NCBI RefSeq assembly: GCF_027158005.1
Contig: NZ_JAPVLQ010000003.1
Span: 248,001 to 312,000 of the forward strand
Origin: Rhodococcus sp. H36-A4
Lineage (GTDB): Bacteria; Actinomycetota; Actinomycetes; Mycobacteriales; Mycobacteriaceae
Reading direction: 5' to 3'
DNA length: 64,000 nt
Below are positions 43,870 through 53,459 of this stretch, piece after piece. Numbering within the stretch: the first letter of the stretch is position 1; the number at the start of each line of letters is the position of its first letter. The notes under the pieces are model-generated. The model did no database searches, was not told where the DNA came from, and saw only the letters and a list, made by a program, of their open reading frames with translations. The position numbers and the translations under genes were made by a program.

Positions 43870-44982
43870 GTGCATCCTGACGTTTCCGCAGACCTAGCCG
43901 AACTCGACATCACCCTCACCACGATCGAGTCTGTCCTCGACATCGAGGAGCTGCGCAGACGGATCAACGAGCTGGAGCATCAAGCTGTGTCGCCGGACCT
44001 GTGGAACGACCAGGACCACGCTCAGCAGGTGACAAGTGCGCTCTCGCACGCCCAGGCGGAACTGCGTCGTGCGGAGGCACTGCGGCAAAGGCTCGACGAC
44101 CTCCCGGTTCTGTACGAACTGGCCGAGGGTGAAGAAGGTGAGGCCGAGGTGTCCGCAACGGCGGATGCCGACGCCGAGCGCGCCGCTCTGCGAGAAGACA
44201 TTGCCGCCGCCGAAGTGCGGACCCTGTTGTCCGGTGAATACGACCAGCGCGACGCGCTCGTCAACATTCGTTCCGGCGCCGGCGGAATCGACGCGGCCGA
44301 CTGGGCCGAGATGCTCATGCGGATGTACATCCGTTGGGCCGAAAAGCACGGTTACGGCGTCGAGGTCTACGACACGTCGTACGCCGAGGAAGCGGGCATC
44401 AAGAGTGCGACCTTCGCGATCAAGGGCCCATATACGTACGGCACACTCTCGGTCGAGCAGGGAACGCATCGGCTGGTTCGTATCAGCCCGTTCGACAACC
44501 AGGGACGGCGTCAGACTTCTTTCGCCGAGGTAGAGGTCCTGCCGGTCGTCGAGACCACCGATCACATCGAGATTCCCGAGAACGACATCCGCGTCGACGT
44601 CTACCGGTCCAGCGGTCCGGGCGGTCAGTCCGTCAACACCACCGACTCTGCGGTCCGATTGACACACATTCCGACCGGCATCGTCGTGACGTGTCAGAAC
44701 GAAAAGTCGCAGCTGCAGAACAAGGTGTCCGCGATGCGGGTGCTGCAGGCCAAACTCCTCGAGGTCAAACGCAAAGAAGAGCGTGCAGAGATGGATGCGC
44801 TCAAGGGCGACGGTGGAAGTTCGTGGGGTAACCAGATGAGGTCCTACGTTCTGCATCCGTATCAGATGGTCAAGGATCTGCGTACCGAATACGAGGTGAA
44901 CAACCCCTCCACTGTGCTCGATGGTGATATCGACGGTTTCCTGGAAGCCGGGATTCGCTGGCGTATGCGGGGGGAGGAGTAA
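43870..44982 (+). CDS. prfB: Peptide chain release factor 2
   Basis: A 370-residue class I release factor that reads UGA and UAA. The codon-recognition tripeptide SPF is in [18 protein letters not shown], and the catalytic GGQ is in [16 protein letters not shown] (about 250). GTG 43870 starts [13 protein letters not shown], the normal N-terminus. The reading frame is continuous; the internal UGA frameshift of E. coli prfB is absent. It begins a run of same-strand genes (mscS, membrane protein, ftsE, ftsX, smpB) in the order found in mycobacteria. Confidence 0.96.
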   Translation: MHPDVSADLAELDITLTTIESVLDIEELRRRINELEHQAVSPDLWNDQDHAQQVTSALSHAQAELRRAEALRQRLDDLPVLYELAEGEEGEAEVSATADADAERAALREDIAAAEVRTLLSGEYDQRDALVNIRSGAGGIDAADWAEMLMRMYIRWAEKHGYGVEVYDTSYAEEAGIKSATFAIKGPYTYGTLSVEQGTHRLVRISPFDNQGRRQTSFAEVEVLPVVETTDHIEIPENDIRVDVYRSSGPGGQSVNTTDSAVRLTHIPTGIVVTCQNEKSQLQNKVSAMRVLQAKLLEVKRKEERAEMDALKGDGGSSWGNQMRSYVLHPYQMVKDLRTEYEVNNPSTVLDGDIDGFLEAGIRWRMRGEE

Positions 44983-44988
44983 GTCGAC

Positions 44989-45921
44989 ATGATGGCTGCC
45001 ACGACGGTTAGCGCCTTATCGTTCGGACTGCCTCCCGATCTTCGACTCTGGCTCAGCGGTCGCGGTTTGGAAATCGTGCTGTACATACTCGGCGGCATGC
45101 TGGTGGCCAGGTTGATCAGCTGGGCCGGGTCGCGGATCACCACGCGCATAGATTCGAACTACCAGCACAGTGACGCGCTGGTCAGGTCTGAGGCAGCCAA
45201 GCATCGGCACGCACTCGCTCAAGTGATCACCTGGGTTGCCGTCACCATCGTCTACGTACTCGTCACCATCGAAGTTCTCCGACGGTTCGGTTTCGCCGTC
45301 ACCTCGCTCGTCGCACCCGCAACAGTCCTGGGCGCAGCTCTCGGCTTCGGCGCGCAGCGCGTAGTGCAGGACATTCTCGCCGGATTTTTCATCATCACCG
45401 AACGGCAGTACGGGTTCGGTGACGTCGTACAGATCGCCGTCCTCGGTTCGGCGGAAGATGCCGAGGGGACCGTCGAGGACGTCACATTGCGTGTCACTCG
45501 GGTTCGTAGCGTGGACGGTGAAGTGATCACCGTTCCGAACGGGCAGATCGTCAAAGCGATCAACCTGTCGAAAGACTGGGCACGCGCGGTGGTCGACGTT
45601 CCGATTCCTTCCACCGCCGACCTCACACACGTCAACGAAATTCTGCGACGCGTCGGGCACGCGGCATTTGCCGATGCCAGACTGCGAAAGCTATTGCTCG
45701 ACGAGCCCACCGTGATGGGTGTGGAGAGCATCGAGGTCGATCTGGTGCATGTGCGTCTGGTAGCGAGAACGTTGCCAGGTAAGCAATTTCAGGTCGGACG
45801 CGAATTGCGTGTTCGGGTGGCAGCAGCGTTGCAGCCCGAGGGGATCAGCGTGGCCCCGGACGTCTCGACCGCCGGAGTCGCACCCGACTCGGCCCAAGGT
45901 GACCGGGGGGCGGACAGGTGA
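44989..45921 (+). CDS. MscS-family mechanosensitive channel
   Basis: A 310-residue protein with three N-terminal membrane helices (GLEIVLYILGGMLVARLIS; VITWVAVTIVYVLVTIEVL; the pore helix ATVLGAALGFGAQRVVQDILAGFFII). The cytoplasmic beta domain includes GDVVQIAVLG, VEDVTLRVTRVRSVDGE and VPNGQIVKAINLS. The AxGAxGF-type pore helix supports a true channel releasing solutes on hypo-osmotic shock. ATG 44989 lies 6 nt after the prfB stop, with GGGGAGGAG at the end of prfB. It is coupled to the next gene by a GTGA overlap. Confidence 0.9.
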   Translation: MMAATTVSALSFGLPPDLRLWLSGRGLEIVLYILGGMLVARLISWAGSRITTRIDSNYQHSDALVRSEAAKHRHALAQVITWVAVTIVYVLVTIEVLRRFGFAVTSLVAPATVLGAALGFGAQRVVQDILAGFFIITERQYGFGDVVQIAVLGSAEDAEGTVEDVTLRVTRVRSVDGEVITVPNGQIVKAINLSKDWARAVVDVPIPSTADLTHVNEILRRVGHAAFADARLRKLLLDEPTVMGVESIEVDLVHVRLVARTLPGKQFQVGRELRVRVAAALQPEGISVAPDVSTAGVAPDSAQGDRGADR

Positions 45922-46409
45922 CCGAAGAGAACACCGACACCGATCGGTCGACTCGCCACTGGAAGATCCCGTCGCGACTCTTCGGGCGCGCCCGAACGTC
46001 GACGGTGGCGCTCGGAATCTGCTTCGTGCTGACCGCGCTGCTCTACGGTCAGGTACGTCCTGAGCCGGAAAGTGCGGTGAACGGCCCGACTCCGATCGAC
46101 ACCGGTCAATACCAGAACCGTCTTCCGAGCTACGTTCCCGAATCCTTGACGCCGCCGACCGGCGTCCCGCCGTCGTCGAGCGTCGACTCCACTACATCGC
46201 AGGACCCCTCGGACACAAGCGGCACACCGGGGGAGCCAGGGCAACAGCAGGAGCCGGGACAGCAGGGAGGGCCCGGGTCGTCAACCGGAGAATCGGGGAG
46301 CGCGACGACGCAGGTTCCGACCTATTTGCCAGGTATTACCGTTCCTCCGCAACTACGATCGCTATATCCGCAGGCGCCCGCCCCCTCAGCCCCGTCGAGC
46401 ACCCCATGA
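45918..46409 (+). CDS. Small single-pass membrane protein with Pro/Gly/Ser-rich tail
   Basis: A 163-residue protein with one membrane helix (about 29-45; [19 protein letters not shown]) and a low-complexity, presumably extracytoplasmic tail rich in Pro, Ser, Gly and Gln. It ends with [18 protein letters not shown]. No domain is recognised. It occupies the place of mycobacterial Rv3103c between the channel and ftsE. GTG 45918 overlaps the mscS stop. Its position next to ftsEX suggests cell-envelope or division context, but this is inference. Confidence 0.7.
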   Translation: MTEENTDTDRSTRHWKIPSRLFGRARTSTVALGICFVLTALLYGQVRPEPESAVNGPTPIDTGQYQNRLPSYVPESLTPPTGVPPSSSVDSTTSQDPSDTSGTPGEPGQQQEPGQQGGPGSSTGESGSATTQVPTYLPGITVPPQLRSLYPQAPAPSAPSSTP

Positions 46410-46470
46410 CATTCGAATCGCGGTCCTCGCTTCGGTCGGCTACCCGCCGGTAAGGACTACACTGCGAGCC

Positions 46471-47160
46471 GTGATCAGCACCACGAATGTGTCCAAGTCG
46501 TACAAGACGTCGACCAGGCCTGCACTGGACAACGTGACCGTATCCGTGGACAAGGGCGAGTTCGTCTTCCTCATCGGCCCTTCGGGTTCCGGCAAGTCGA
46601 CGTTCATGCGTCTCCTCCTGAAGGAAGAAAGCCCGACCTCAGGAGACATCCACGTAGCGGACTTTCACGTCAACCGGCTCTCGTCACGGCGGGTTCCACG
46701 GTTGAGGCAGAGCATGGGTTGTGTATTCCAGGACTTCCGGCTTCTGCAGCAGAAAACCGTCGTCGAGAACGTCGCATTCGCCCTCGAAGTCATCGGCAAG
46801 CCGCGCTCGATGATCAAGCGGACAGTGCCCGAGGTCCTCGAACTGGTCGGGCTCGGCGGCAAGTCCGATCGCTTACCCTCCGAGCTGTCCGGCGGCGAAC
46901 AACAACGCGTCGCGATCGCACGAGCATTCGTCAACCGACCTCTCGTCCTGCTGGCCGACGAGCCGACCGGAAATCTCGATCCCGACACCAGCCAAGACAT
47001 CATGATGCTGCTCGAGCGGATCAACCGAACCGGCACGACAGTTCTCATGGCTACCCACGACAATCACATCGTCGACTCGATGCGCCGACGCGTAGTCGAA
47101 CTGGACAACGGTCGGGTGGTGCGAGACGAGGCTCGCGGGGTCTACGGCGTGGGCAGATAG
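46471..47160 (+). CDS. ftsE: Cell division ATP-binding protein FtsE
   Basis: A 229-residue ABC ATPase with Walker [17 protein letters not shown]-loop CVFQDFRLL, signature [14 protein letters not shown], Walker [12 protein letters not shown] and switch histidine MATHDNH. With FtsX it transmits ATP hydrolysis through the membrane to activate peptidoglycan hydrolases at the division site. GTG 46471 is the start. A 126-nt gap carrying two copies of a 24-bp repeat separates it from ftsX, an unusual insertion for this normally tight pair. Confidence 0.96.
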   Translation: MISTTNVSKSYKTSTRPALDNVTVSVDKGEFVFLIGPSGSGKSTFMRLLLKEESPTSGDIHVADFHVNRLSSRRVPRLRQSMGCVFQDFRLLQQKTVVENVAFALEVIGKPRSMIKRTVPEVLELVGLGGKSDRLPSELSGGEQQRVAIARAFVNRPLVLLADEPTGNLDPDTSQDIMMLLERINRTGTTVLMATHDNHIVDSMRRRVVELDNGRVVRDEARGVYGVGR

Positions 47161-47167
47161 CATCCCC

Positions 47168-47240
47168 GGGTCGTTCCGCAGGCTCCACTCCTGGACAGCG
47201 GGTCGTTCCGCAGGCTCCACTCCAGCCGGCAGTGCCGGCT
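47168..47240. repeat. Two direct copies of a 24-bp repeat plus hairpin between ftsE and ftsX
   Basis: GGGTCGTTCCGCAGGCTCC followed by ACTCC occurs at 47168-47191 and identically at 47200-47223. AGCCGGC-AGT-GCCGGCT (47224-47240) is a perfect 7-bp hairpin right after. The core GTCG-N2-CGCAGGCTCC is shared with the repeats at 48211-48304. Confidence 0.85.
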
Positions 47241-47286
47241 GACATGACTTTCTCGACCGCACACACCGAAGGGCCCGGATTCCGCG

Positions 47287-48192
47287 ATGCGCGCAAGTTT
47301 CATTTTCAGTGAGGTTCTGACCGGACTTCGCCGCAACATCACCATGACTATCGCCATGATTCTCACGACCGCAATCTCGCTCGGCCTGTTCGGCGGCGGT
47401 CTGCTGGTTGTGCAGATGGCAGGAAAAACGCAACAGATCTTTCTAGATCGCGTCGAGGTTCAGATATTCCTCACCGACGACATTTCCGCGACCGACCCGG
47501 AGTGCGCCCAGGACACATGCGCGGCCCTGCGTAGCGACCTGGAGTCGACGCCCGCAGTCGTGTCCGTGGAATACCTGAATCGGGATGACGCGGTCAAGGA
47601 CGCGACCGAGCGAGTCTTCAAGGACCAACCCGAATTGGCGCAGTTGGTGAGCCCGGACAGCTTCCCGGCGTCGTTCAAAGTCAAGTTGAGCGATCCCGAG
47701 CGGTTCGGCGTCATCAACGACAACTTCGCCGATCGTCCAGGCGTGCAGAGCGTGCTCAACCAACGCGATCTGGTCGAGCGGCTCTTCAGTGTGTTGAACG
47801 GGGTGCGTAACGCCGCCTTCGCCATTGCCATCGTTCAGGCGATCGCCGCAATACTGTTGATTGCCAACATGGTTCAGATTGCTGCGTTCACCAGGCGTAC
47901 CGAGGTCGGCATCATGAGACTGGTCGGCGCAACACGGTGGTACACGCAGCTACCGTTCCTGCTCGAGGCCGTCGTCGCCGCGATCATCGGATCAGGGCTT
48001 GCAATCGCAGGCCTGTTCGGCGCCAAGAACATCTTCATCGACGACGTACTCGCCGACGTATACGAAGCCAACATTCTCGCGCGCATCTCCAATAGTGACG
48101 TGCTGCTGGTGTCGCCGTTCCTCGCACTCGTCGGCATCGGTATGGCGGCCGTGACCGCATACATCACGCTGCGCCTCTACGTCCGAGAATAG
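47287..48192 (+). CDS. ftsX: Cell division membrane protein FtsX
   Basis: A 301-residue permease-like partner of FtsE with four membrane helices (first about 22-45; others about 175-290; [20 protein letters not shown] is the second) and a large extracytoplasmic loop (about 50-165) that in mycobacteria binds RipC. The [21 protein letters not shown]-terminus is typical. The loop has two cysteines ([11 protein letters not shown]) that may form a disulfide. The 3' end runs into a block of 33-bp tandem repeats before smpB. Confidence 0.95.
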   Translation: MRASFIFSEVLTGLRRNITMTIAMILTTAISLGLFGGGLLVVQMAGKTQQIFLDRVEVQIFLTDDISATDPECAQDTCAALRSDLESTPAVVSVEYLNRDDAVKDATERVFKDQPELAQLVSPDSFPASFKVKLSDPERFGVINDNFADRPGVQSVLNQRDLVERLFSVLNGVRNAAFAIAIVQAIAAILLIANMVQIAAFTRRTEVGIMRLVGATRWYTQLPFLLEAVVAAIIGSGLAIAGLFGAKNIFIDDVLADVYEANILARISNSDVLLVSPFLALVGIGMAAVTAYITLRLYVRE

Positions 48193-48210
48193 ATCCGCTC
48201 CGGCGAATCC

Positions 48211-48304
48211 TGGTCGCTGCGCAGGCTCCGCTCCGGCTGATTCTGGTCGCTACGCAGGCTCCGCTCCGGCTGATTCTGGTCGCTGCGCAGGCTCCGCTCC
48301 GGCC
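48211..48304. repeat. Tandem 33-bp repeats between ftsX and smpB
   Basis: Copies begin at 48211, 48244 and 48277 (the last truncated), with a decayed fourth piece at 48192-48210. Each starts TGGTCGCT-[GA]-CGCAGGCTCC and ends CTCCGGCTGATTC. On the minus strand the repeat reads as repeating ERSLRSDQ, which creates false proteins. Confidence 0.9.
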
Positions 48305-48394
48305 GGAAGAAAACCGATTGCGCACCGGTTCTATGCTGGAGCGGCTGTGTACACGAGCGCACACGCCTTCCCGCGCTCGAGAAAGGGCCCTGCA

Positions 48395-48868
48395 GTGAGA
48401 GAGAAGGGCCGTAAGGCCATCGCGACCAACCGAAAAGCGCGACACAATTATGCGATCCTCGATGTCTACGAGGCCGGTGTCGCCCTTGTCGGAACCGAAG
48501 TGAAGAGTCTTCGCGAAGGCAAAGCATCCTTGGCCGACGCTTTTGCGACCGTAGACGACGGTGAGGTGTGGCTGCGTGGACTGCACATCCCCGAGTACAC
48601 GCAGGGCAGCTGGACAAACCATGCACCGAGGCGCACTCGGAAGCTTTTGCTACACAAGCGAGAAATCGAACGTCTCGCGGGCAAGGTCAAGGAAGGCAGC
48701 CTGACGATCGTCCCGCTGTCGATGTATTTCTCCGATGGCAAGGTCAAGGTCGAACTCGCCTTGGCCCGAGGTAAACAGGACTACGACAAGCGTCAGGACT
48801 TGGCGCGCCGCACCGCCGAGCGCGAGGTGACGCGCGAACTCGGACGCCGTATCAAGGGCATGCGCTGA
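48395..48868 (+). CDS. smpB: SsrA-binding protein
   Basis: A 157-residue RNA-binding protein needed for tmRNA-mediated ribosome rescue. Conserved segments are [49 protein letters not shown] and the basic tail [23 protein letters not shown] 48395 ([12 protein letters not shown]) fits the family length; ATG 48347 would add a non-conserved extension. ssrA itself lies 2.4 kb downstream at 51267. The stop codon overlaps the EamA transporter gene. Confidence 0.96.
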   Translation: MREKGRKAIATNRKARHNYAILDVYEAGVALVGTEVKSLREGKASLADAFATVDDGEVWLRGLHIPEYTQGSWTNHAPRRTRKLLLHKREIERLAGKVKEGSLTIVPLSMYFSDGKVKVELALARGKQDYDKRQDLARRTAEREVTRELGRRIKGMR

Positions 48869-49728
48869 CAGCAATCCTGCTCGCGCTCGTCGCAGCCGTC
48901 GGCTACGGAGTCAGCGACTTCGTAGGAGGAGTCGCATCGAGGCGGGTAGCCGCACTTCGAGTCGTCATCGTTTCGTACCCGTTCTCTTTGGTCGTTGTCT
49001 TGCTGATAGCCCCATTCGTCGGCGGCACCGTGTCGTTGGTTCCGATGTTGTGGGGGCTTGCGTCCGGGGTCGCCGGGGGACTTGCGGTGTGGTGGTTCTA
49101 TCTCGCCCTGGCTTCGGGACCGATGGCCGTCGTGTCGCCGCTGACGGCCGTCCTCGTCGCCGGCATTCCGGTGCTCGCTGGGCTCATGATCGGAGAAAGA
49201 CCCGGCATACTCGCATTCTGCGGAATTGCTCTCGCGCTCGTTGCGGTCGTCTTGGTGAGTAAAGAATCGCCGGACGAGGCGACCGGTGAGGTCGCGGGCG
49301 GTCGCGACATGAAATTCACCCGTGCAGTGGCCTGGCTCACGGTCGGCTCGGGCATCACTTTCGCGTTGGCGTTCATCTGTCTACATCAGATCGGCGACGG
49401 GGCAGGACTGTGGCCACTGGCCGCGTCGCGATTCTCGGCGACCGCCGTCGTATGGAGCGTCGCCCTGGCAACCGGTCACTTCACCGCCCCCCATGGAAGT
49501 GTGCTGAAACTCGCGGCGTTCATCGGCGTGCTCGACGTCGCCGCGAACGCCGCACTGCTGTACGCCTTCCAAGGTGGGATGCTCTCGCTGGTCAGCGTCA
49601 TTGCGTCGCTGTATCCGGCGGCGACGGTGCTGTTGGCGATGGTGATGCTCGGCGAGCGTGTCGGTCGTCTGCAGCAGATCGGAATGGTCATAGCTCTGGG
49701 CGCGGTGGGGATGATCGCCGTCGCATGA
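48865..49728 (+). CDS. EamA/DMT-family transporter, apparently starting at CTG
   Basis: A 287-residue protein with ten hydrophobic helices in two EamA repeats. The N-terminal helix [19 protein letters not shown] is characteristic and lies upstream of the first conventional start (TTG 48988). In this frame there is no ATG, GTG or TTG between the preceding in-frame stop (about 48775) and the conserved region. CTG 48865 overlaps the smpB TGA (CTGA) and has AAGGG 6 nt upstream, so a non-canonical CTG start coupled to smpB is the best model. The substrate is unknown (amino acid or drug/metabolite efflux). Confidence 0.8.
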   Translation: MTAILLALVAAVGYGVSDFVGGVASRRVAALRVVIVSYPFSLVVVLLIAPFVGGTVSLVPMLWGLASGVAGGLAVWWFYLALASGPMAVVSPLTAVLVAGIPVLAGLMIGERPGILAFCGIALALVAVVLVSKESPDEATGEVAGGRDMKFTRAVAWLTVGSGITFALAFICLHQIGDGAGLWPLAASRFSATAVVWSVALATGHFTAPHGSVLKLAAFIGVLDVAANAALLYAFQGGMLSLVSVIASLYPAATVLLAMVMLGERVGRLQQIGMVIALGAVGMIAVA

Positions 49729-49807
49729 TGATCCGATTCCGGCTGGGTGCACGTGATTGTCCCGCCGATCCCGGTTGAATCACCCACTACGGGGGTATCA
49801 GGGGTTG

Positions 49808-51184
49808 ATGACCGCCAACATCAACTCGACCCCGCTTCGCGTGCTTGTCACCGGAGCGACGGGCTATCTCGGAGGACGCCTCGCTCCGCGGCTTCTCGAC
49901 GCCGGTTACACAGTGCGAGTGTTGGCGCGTAACCCCGACAAGCTGGACGGTGTTCCGTGGGCAGACGATGTCGAGATTGCGCAGGGCGACCTCAACGATC
50001 GAGATTCTCTAAAGGCTGCGTTCGCGGACGTGGACGTCGTCTACTACCTCGTTCACTCGATGGGCTCGGTGGGGCACGACAACTTTGCGGACGCCGAGCG
50101 TGCCGGCGCTGAGAACGTCGCCGAAGTTGCCGCTGAAAGCGGAGTGGGAAGAATCGTCTACCTGGGCGGATTGCACCCCACCGACGGTCAGTTGTCGGAG
50201 CATCTGCAATCTCGCGCCGAAGTAGGTCGGATTCTCATCGAATCCTCGGTACCTACGCTGGTGCTCCAGGCCGGTGTCGTCATCGGTTCCGGTTCGGCGT
50301 CCTTCGAGATGATCCGGCACCTGACGAACCGTCTACCGGTCATGACGACGCCGAGATGGGTGCACAACAGAATCCAGCCGATCGCGGTGCGAGATATGCT
50401 CCACTACCTCATCGGCGCTGCCGAGGCCGATCTGAAGGAGAGCCGAACGTTCGACGTCGGAGGCCCCGACGTCATGGAGTACGGCGAAATGATGAACATT
50501 TATGCGGGAGTTGCCGGGCTGCGCCAGCGTCGAATGGTGGTGCTGCCGGTGTTGACGCCGCGCCTCGCCGGCCATTGGATCGGATTGGTCACCCCGATCC
50601 CGCGCGGACTGGCCATGCCACTGATCGAATCTTTGCAATTCGACGCCGTCGCTCACGAAATGGACGTCGATTCGATCATCCCTCGACCTGCAGACGGTCT
50701 GACTTCGTATCGCGAGTCCGTGCGTCTCGCGCTGCGGAATATCGAGGAAGGGGAGACCGAAACGACGTGGTCCGACTCCGACTCGGCGCAACCGTCCGAT
50801 CCACTGCCGACCGATCCGACGTGGGCAGGGGAGGTCCTCTACTGCGACAGTCGCAGCGTATTTCTCGGCAGCGGGCCGAGTGAGATCCGTAGCCGACTGC
50901 GAGGCGCTGTCGAATCGGGCGAATTGAAGGGCTGGCGTCGGGAGGATCGTGAAGAGGAAAACTCGGGTGAGGTTCGGTTGCGGTCTACCGCATCACTGCC
51001 GGGCGACGCGCGGATGCAGTACCAGGTGATCTCGGCGGGTGGTGGTACTCGACTCGAACAGCGAACCTACTTCTTCCCACGCGGACTCGCAGGGAGGGTG
51101 TTTTGGTACGGGTCTCTGCCGGCCCGCAAGGTTGTGCTGGGTCGTACGCTGCAGGCGGTTGTGCGGCAGGTCGACCGCGCCTGA
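49808..51184 (+). CDS. NAD(P)-binding SDR/NmrA-like protein with DUF2867-type C-terminus
   Basis: A 458-residue atypical short-chain dehydrogenase. The Rossmann motif is VLVTGATGYLGGRLAPRLLD; VDVVYYLVHSMG and RIVYLGGLHP follow. The catalytic YxxxK is not evident, as in NmrA-like sensors. A C-terminal domain (about 320-458; DPTWAGEVLYCDSRSV, RTYFFPRGLAGRVFWYGSLP) matches the DUF2867 extension common in actinobacterial paralogues. ATG 49808 has AGGGG upstream. No catalytic role is assigned. It lies between the EamA gene and ssrA. Confidence 0.78.
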   Translation: MTANINSTPLRVLVTGATGYLGGRLAPRLLDAGYTVRVLARNPDKLDGVPWADDVEIAQGDLNDRDSLKAAFADVDVVYYLVHSMGSVGHDNFADAERAGAENVAEVAAESGVGRIVYLGGLHPTDGQLSEHLQSRAEVGRILIESSVPTLVLQAGVVIGSGSASFEMIRHLTNRLPVMTTPRWVHNRIQPIAVRDMLHYLIGAAEADLKESRTFDVGGPDVMEYGEMMNIYAGVAGLRQRRMVVLPVLTPRLAGHWIGLVTPIPRGLAMPLIESLQFDAVAHEMDVDSIIPRPADGLTSYRESVRLALRNIEEGETETTWSDSDSAQPSDPLPTDPTWAGEVLYCDSRSVFLGSGPSEIRSRLRGAVESGELKGWRREDREEENSGEVRLRSTASLPGDARMQYQVISAGGGTRLEQRTYFFPRGLAGRVFWYGSLPARKVVLGRTLQAVVRQVDRA

Positions 51185-51266
51185 CACACCACGGTGGGTA
51201 TCGGGATGATTCTGCTCGGCGCACGCGTTACACTGACAAGCCGGAGCACAGTGCTTCGGAACATAC

Positions 51267-51634
51267 GGGGCTGAACGGTTTCGACTTTGTATGTTGAGTC
51301 AGGGGAAGCGTGTCGGTGCAGGCGAGAGACCACCGTAAGCGTCATCGCAAAAATATAAGCGCCGATTCCAATCAGCGCGACTACGCACTCGCTGCCTAAG
51401 TAGCGACTGCGTGTCTGTCAGTCCGGGCTTGCCCTCGGTCCGGGTACTGGCATCAGCTAGAGGGCTTACCGATTCACTCGGCCACGGAGTGATGAGGAAA
51501 ATCAAACAGTGGCTGGGATCGTCATCCTGGCTTGTTTGCGAGATCGGGAGATCCAAGTAGAGACATAGCAGACTGCACACGGAGAAGCCCTGGCAATGCA
51601 GCAGAGGACCCGGGTTCGATTCCCGGCAGCTCCA
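51267..51634 (+). ncRNA. ssrA: tmRNA
   Basis: The tRNA-like ends pair GGGGCTG (51267-51273) with CAGCTCC (51627-51633), followed by discriminator A; CCA is not encoded. The T-arm GGGTTCGATTCCC is near the 3' end. The tag reading frame runs 51361-51399 and encodes ADSNQRDYALAA followed by TAA, the actinobacterial type. A strong intrinsic terminator follows at 51641. SmpB is encoded 2.4 kb upstream. Confidence 0.97.
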
Positions 51635-51640
51635 CGCAAA

Positions 51641-51688
51641 CGCCGGGCCGCACGAGAGCATCAGCTCTCGAGCGGCCCGGCGTTTTCT
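51641..51688 (+). terminator. Intrinsic terminator of ssrA
   Basis: CGCCGGGCCGC (51641-51651) pairs with GCGGCCCGGCG (51672-51682); an inner CGAGAGC/GCTCTCG stem and loop ATCA complete it. TTTTCT follows. Confidence 0.9.
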
Positions 51689-51818
51689 GTATGTCAGTAT
51701 CCGTGGGGGTACCCGGTGCTCGCTACACGCCGTCGGATCGCAGGTGCGCCGTCGTGAAACTTCATTGGGGAACTAGTGTTGTCTCCGGGTTGACTCGGAC
51801 ACTAGAAGGAGGCGCATC

Positions 51819-53459
51819 GTGGCGCACGAAAGAGCTGGTTCGGTTGCTTTGCCCGTAGATCTCGTCGACGTAGCCCAGCTGGTCACGGCCTACTACTCGC
51901 GTACTCCGGACATGTCGGATCCGGGCCAACACGTCGTTTTCGGGACGTCCGGTCACCGTGGATCCAGTCTGGATACGGCGTTCAACGAGGCTCATATTCT
52001 CGCAACGACGCAGGCGATCGTCGAATACCGCGCCTCGCAGGGCATCACCGGCCCGATGTTCATCGGCCGTGACACGCACGCGCTGTCCGAGCCCGCGTGG
52101 ACCACAGCGTTGGAAGTTCTTGCTGCAAACGATGTTTCGGTACTCGTCGACTCCAGAGATCGATACACGCCGACGCCCGCAGTCAGTCACGCGATTCTGC
52201 GCTACAACTCGGCCGGATCGTCTGCCAAGGCCGACGGCATCGTCGTGACACCTTCGCACAATCCGCCGCGCGACGGCGGATTCAAATACAATCCTCCGCA
52301 CGGTGGTCCCGCGGACAGCGACGCCACGTCCGTGATCGCGGACCGTGCGAACGAGATTCTGCGCGGTGGACTGACAGGTGTGAAGCGTGTGTCGTTGTCG
52401 ACCGCACTCAGTAGCTCGGTGGGCAAGTACGACTTCCTCGGAACGTATGTCGAGGATCTGCCGAACGTCGTAGATCTCGACGCGATCAGGTCGGCCGGGG
52501 TGCGCATCGGCGCCGATCCGCTCGGTGGTGCGAGTGTCGACTACTGGCAGTCGATCGCCGAGCGTCACAACCTCGACCTCACTGTGGTCAATCCGCTCGT
52601 CGATGCGACTTTCCGCTTCATGACGCTCGATACCGACGGAAAGATCCGAATGGATTGTTCGTCTCCCAACGCGATGGCGTCGTTGATCGCAGCACGGAAC
52701 TCGTACGACATCTCCACGGGAAACGACGCCGACTCGGACCGTCACGGAGTGGTGACACCGGACGGTGGTCTGATGAATCCCAATCACTATCTGGCAGTTG
52801 CAATCGACTACCTCTTCACGCACCGGTCCGGTTGGTCGCCGAACTGCAAAGTCGGAAAAACTCTGGTGTCGTCTTCGATGATCGATCGTGTCGTCGCAGG
52901 CCTCGGCCGAGACTTGCTCGAGGTCCCGGTCGGATTCAAATGGTTCGTGCCGGGACTCCTCGACGGCGGTCTCGGATTCGGCGGCGAAGAGTCGGCGGGA
53001 GCCTCGTTCCTGCGGACCGACGGGCAGGTATGGACGACGGACAAGGACGGCATCATCCTCGCGCTGCTCGCTTCGGAGATCACCGCTGTCACGGGCAAAA
53101 CGCCGTCCCAGCGCTACACCGACTTCACTGCGCAGTACGGCAATCCCGTGTACGCACGGGTCGATGCGCCCGCTTCACGTGAGGAGAAGGCCGTCCTGGC
53201 GAAGCTCTCTGCTGATCAGGTCACGGCAACCGAACTTGCGGGGGAGAAGATCACTGCCACACTTACGACCGCACCCGGCAACGGCGGCGCGATCGGGGGA
53301 CTGAAGGTGACCACCGAAAGCGCGTGGTTCGCCGCACGTCCATCGGGAACCGAGGATGTCTACAAGATCTACGCCGAATCGTTCAAGGGTGCAGATCATC
53401 TCGCGCAGGTGCAGACCGCTGCGAGAGAACTGGTGTCGCAGGCACTCGACCGATCGTGA
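51819..53459 (+). CDS. pgm: Phosphoglucomutase (alpha-D-glucose phosphate-specific)
   Basis: A 546-residue alpha-D-phosphohexomutase interconverting glucose-1-phosphate and glucose-6-phosphate, feeding glycogen, trehalose and cell-wall sugars. The phosphoserine is in [13 protein letters not shown] (S146), the Mg loop is DADSDRHG and the sugar-binding loop [10 protein letters not shown]; the phosphate-binding end is [19 protein letters not shown] 51819 has AGGAGG about 8 nt upstream. Its stop overlaps the start of the next gene (GTGA). Confidence 0.95.
   Translation: MAHERAGSVALPVDLVDVAQLVTAYYSRTPDMSDPGQHVVFGTSGHRGSSLDTAFNEAHILATTQAIVEYRASQGITGPMFIGRDTHALSEPAWTTALEVLAANDVSVLVDSRDRYTPTPAVSHAILRYNSAGSSAKADGIVVTPSHNPPRDGGFKYNPPHGGPADSDATSVIADRANEILRGGLTGVKRVSLSTALSSSVGKYDFLGTYVEDLPNVVDLDAIRSAGVRIGADPLGGASVDYWQSIAERHNLDLTVVNPLVDATFRFMTLDTDGKIRMDCSSPNAMASLIAARNSYDISTGNDADSDRHGVVTPDGGLMNPNHYLAVAIDYLFTHRSGWSPNCKVGKTLVSSSMIDRVVAGLGRDLLEVPVGFKWFVPGLLDGGLGFGGEESAGASFLRTDGQVWTTDKDGIILALLASEITAVTGKTPSQRYTDFTAQYGNPVYARVDAPASREEKAVLAKLSADQVTATELAGEKITATLTTAPGNGGAIGGLKVTTESAWFAARPSGTEDVYKIYAESFKGADHLAQVQTAARELVSQALDRS

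Noticed and set aside
43870..44982. Programmed +1 frameshift in prfB
   Set aside because: The frame is uninterrupted from the GTG start; no internal TGA is present.
48211..48304. CRISPR array
   Set aside because: The 33-bp units are directly abutting with no unique spacers, and no cas genes are present.
48177..48626. Minus-strand open frames reading repeated ERSLRSDQ
   Set aside because: They are translations of the 33-bp tandem repeats and antisense smpB, not genes.
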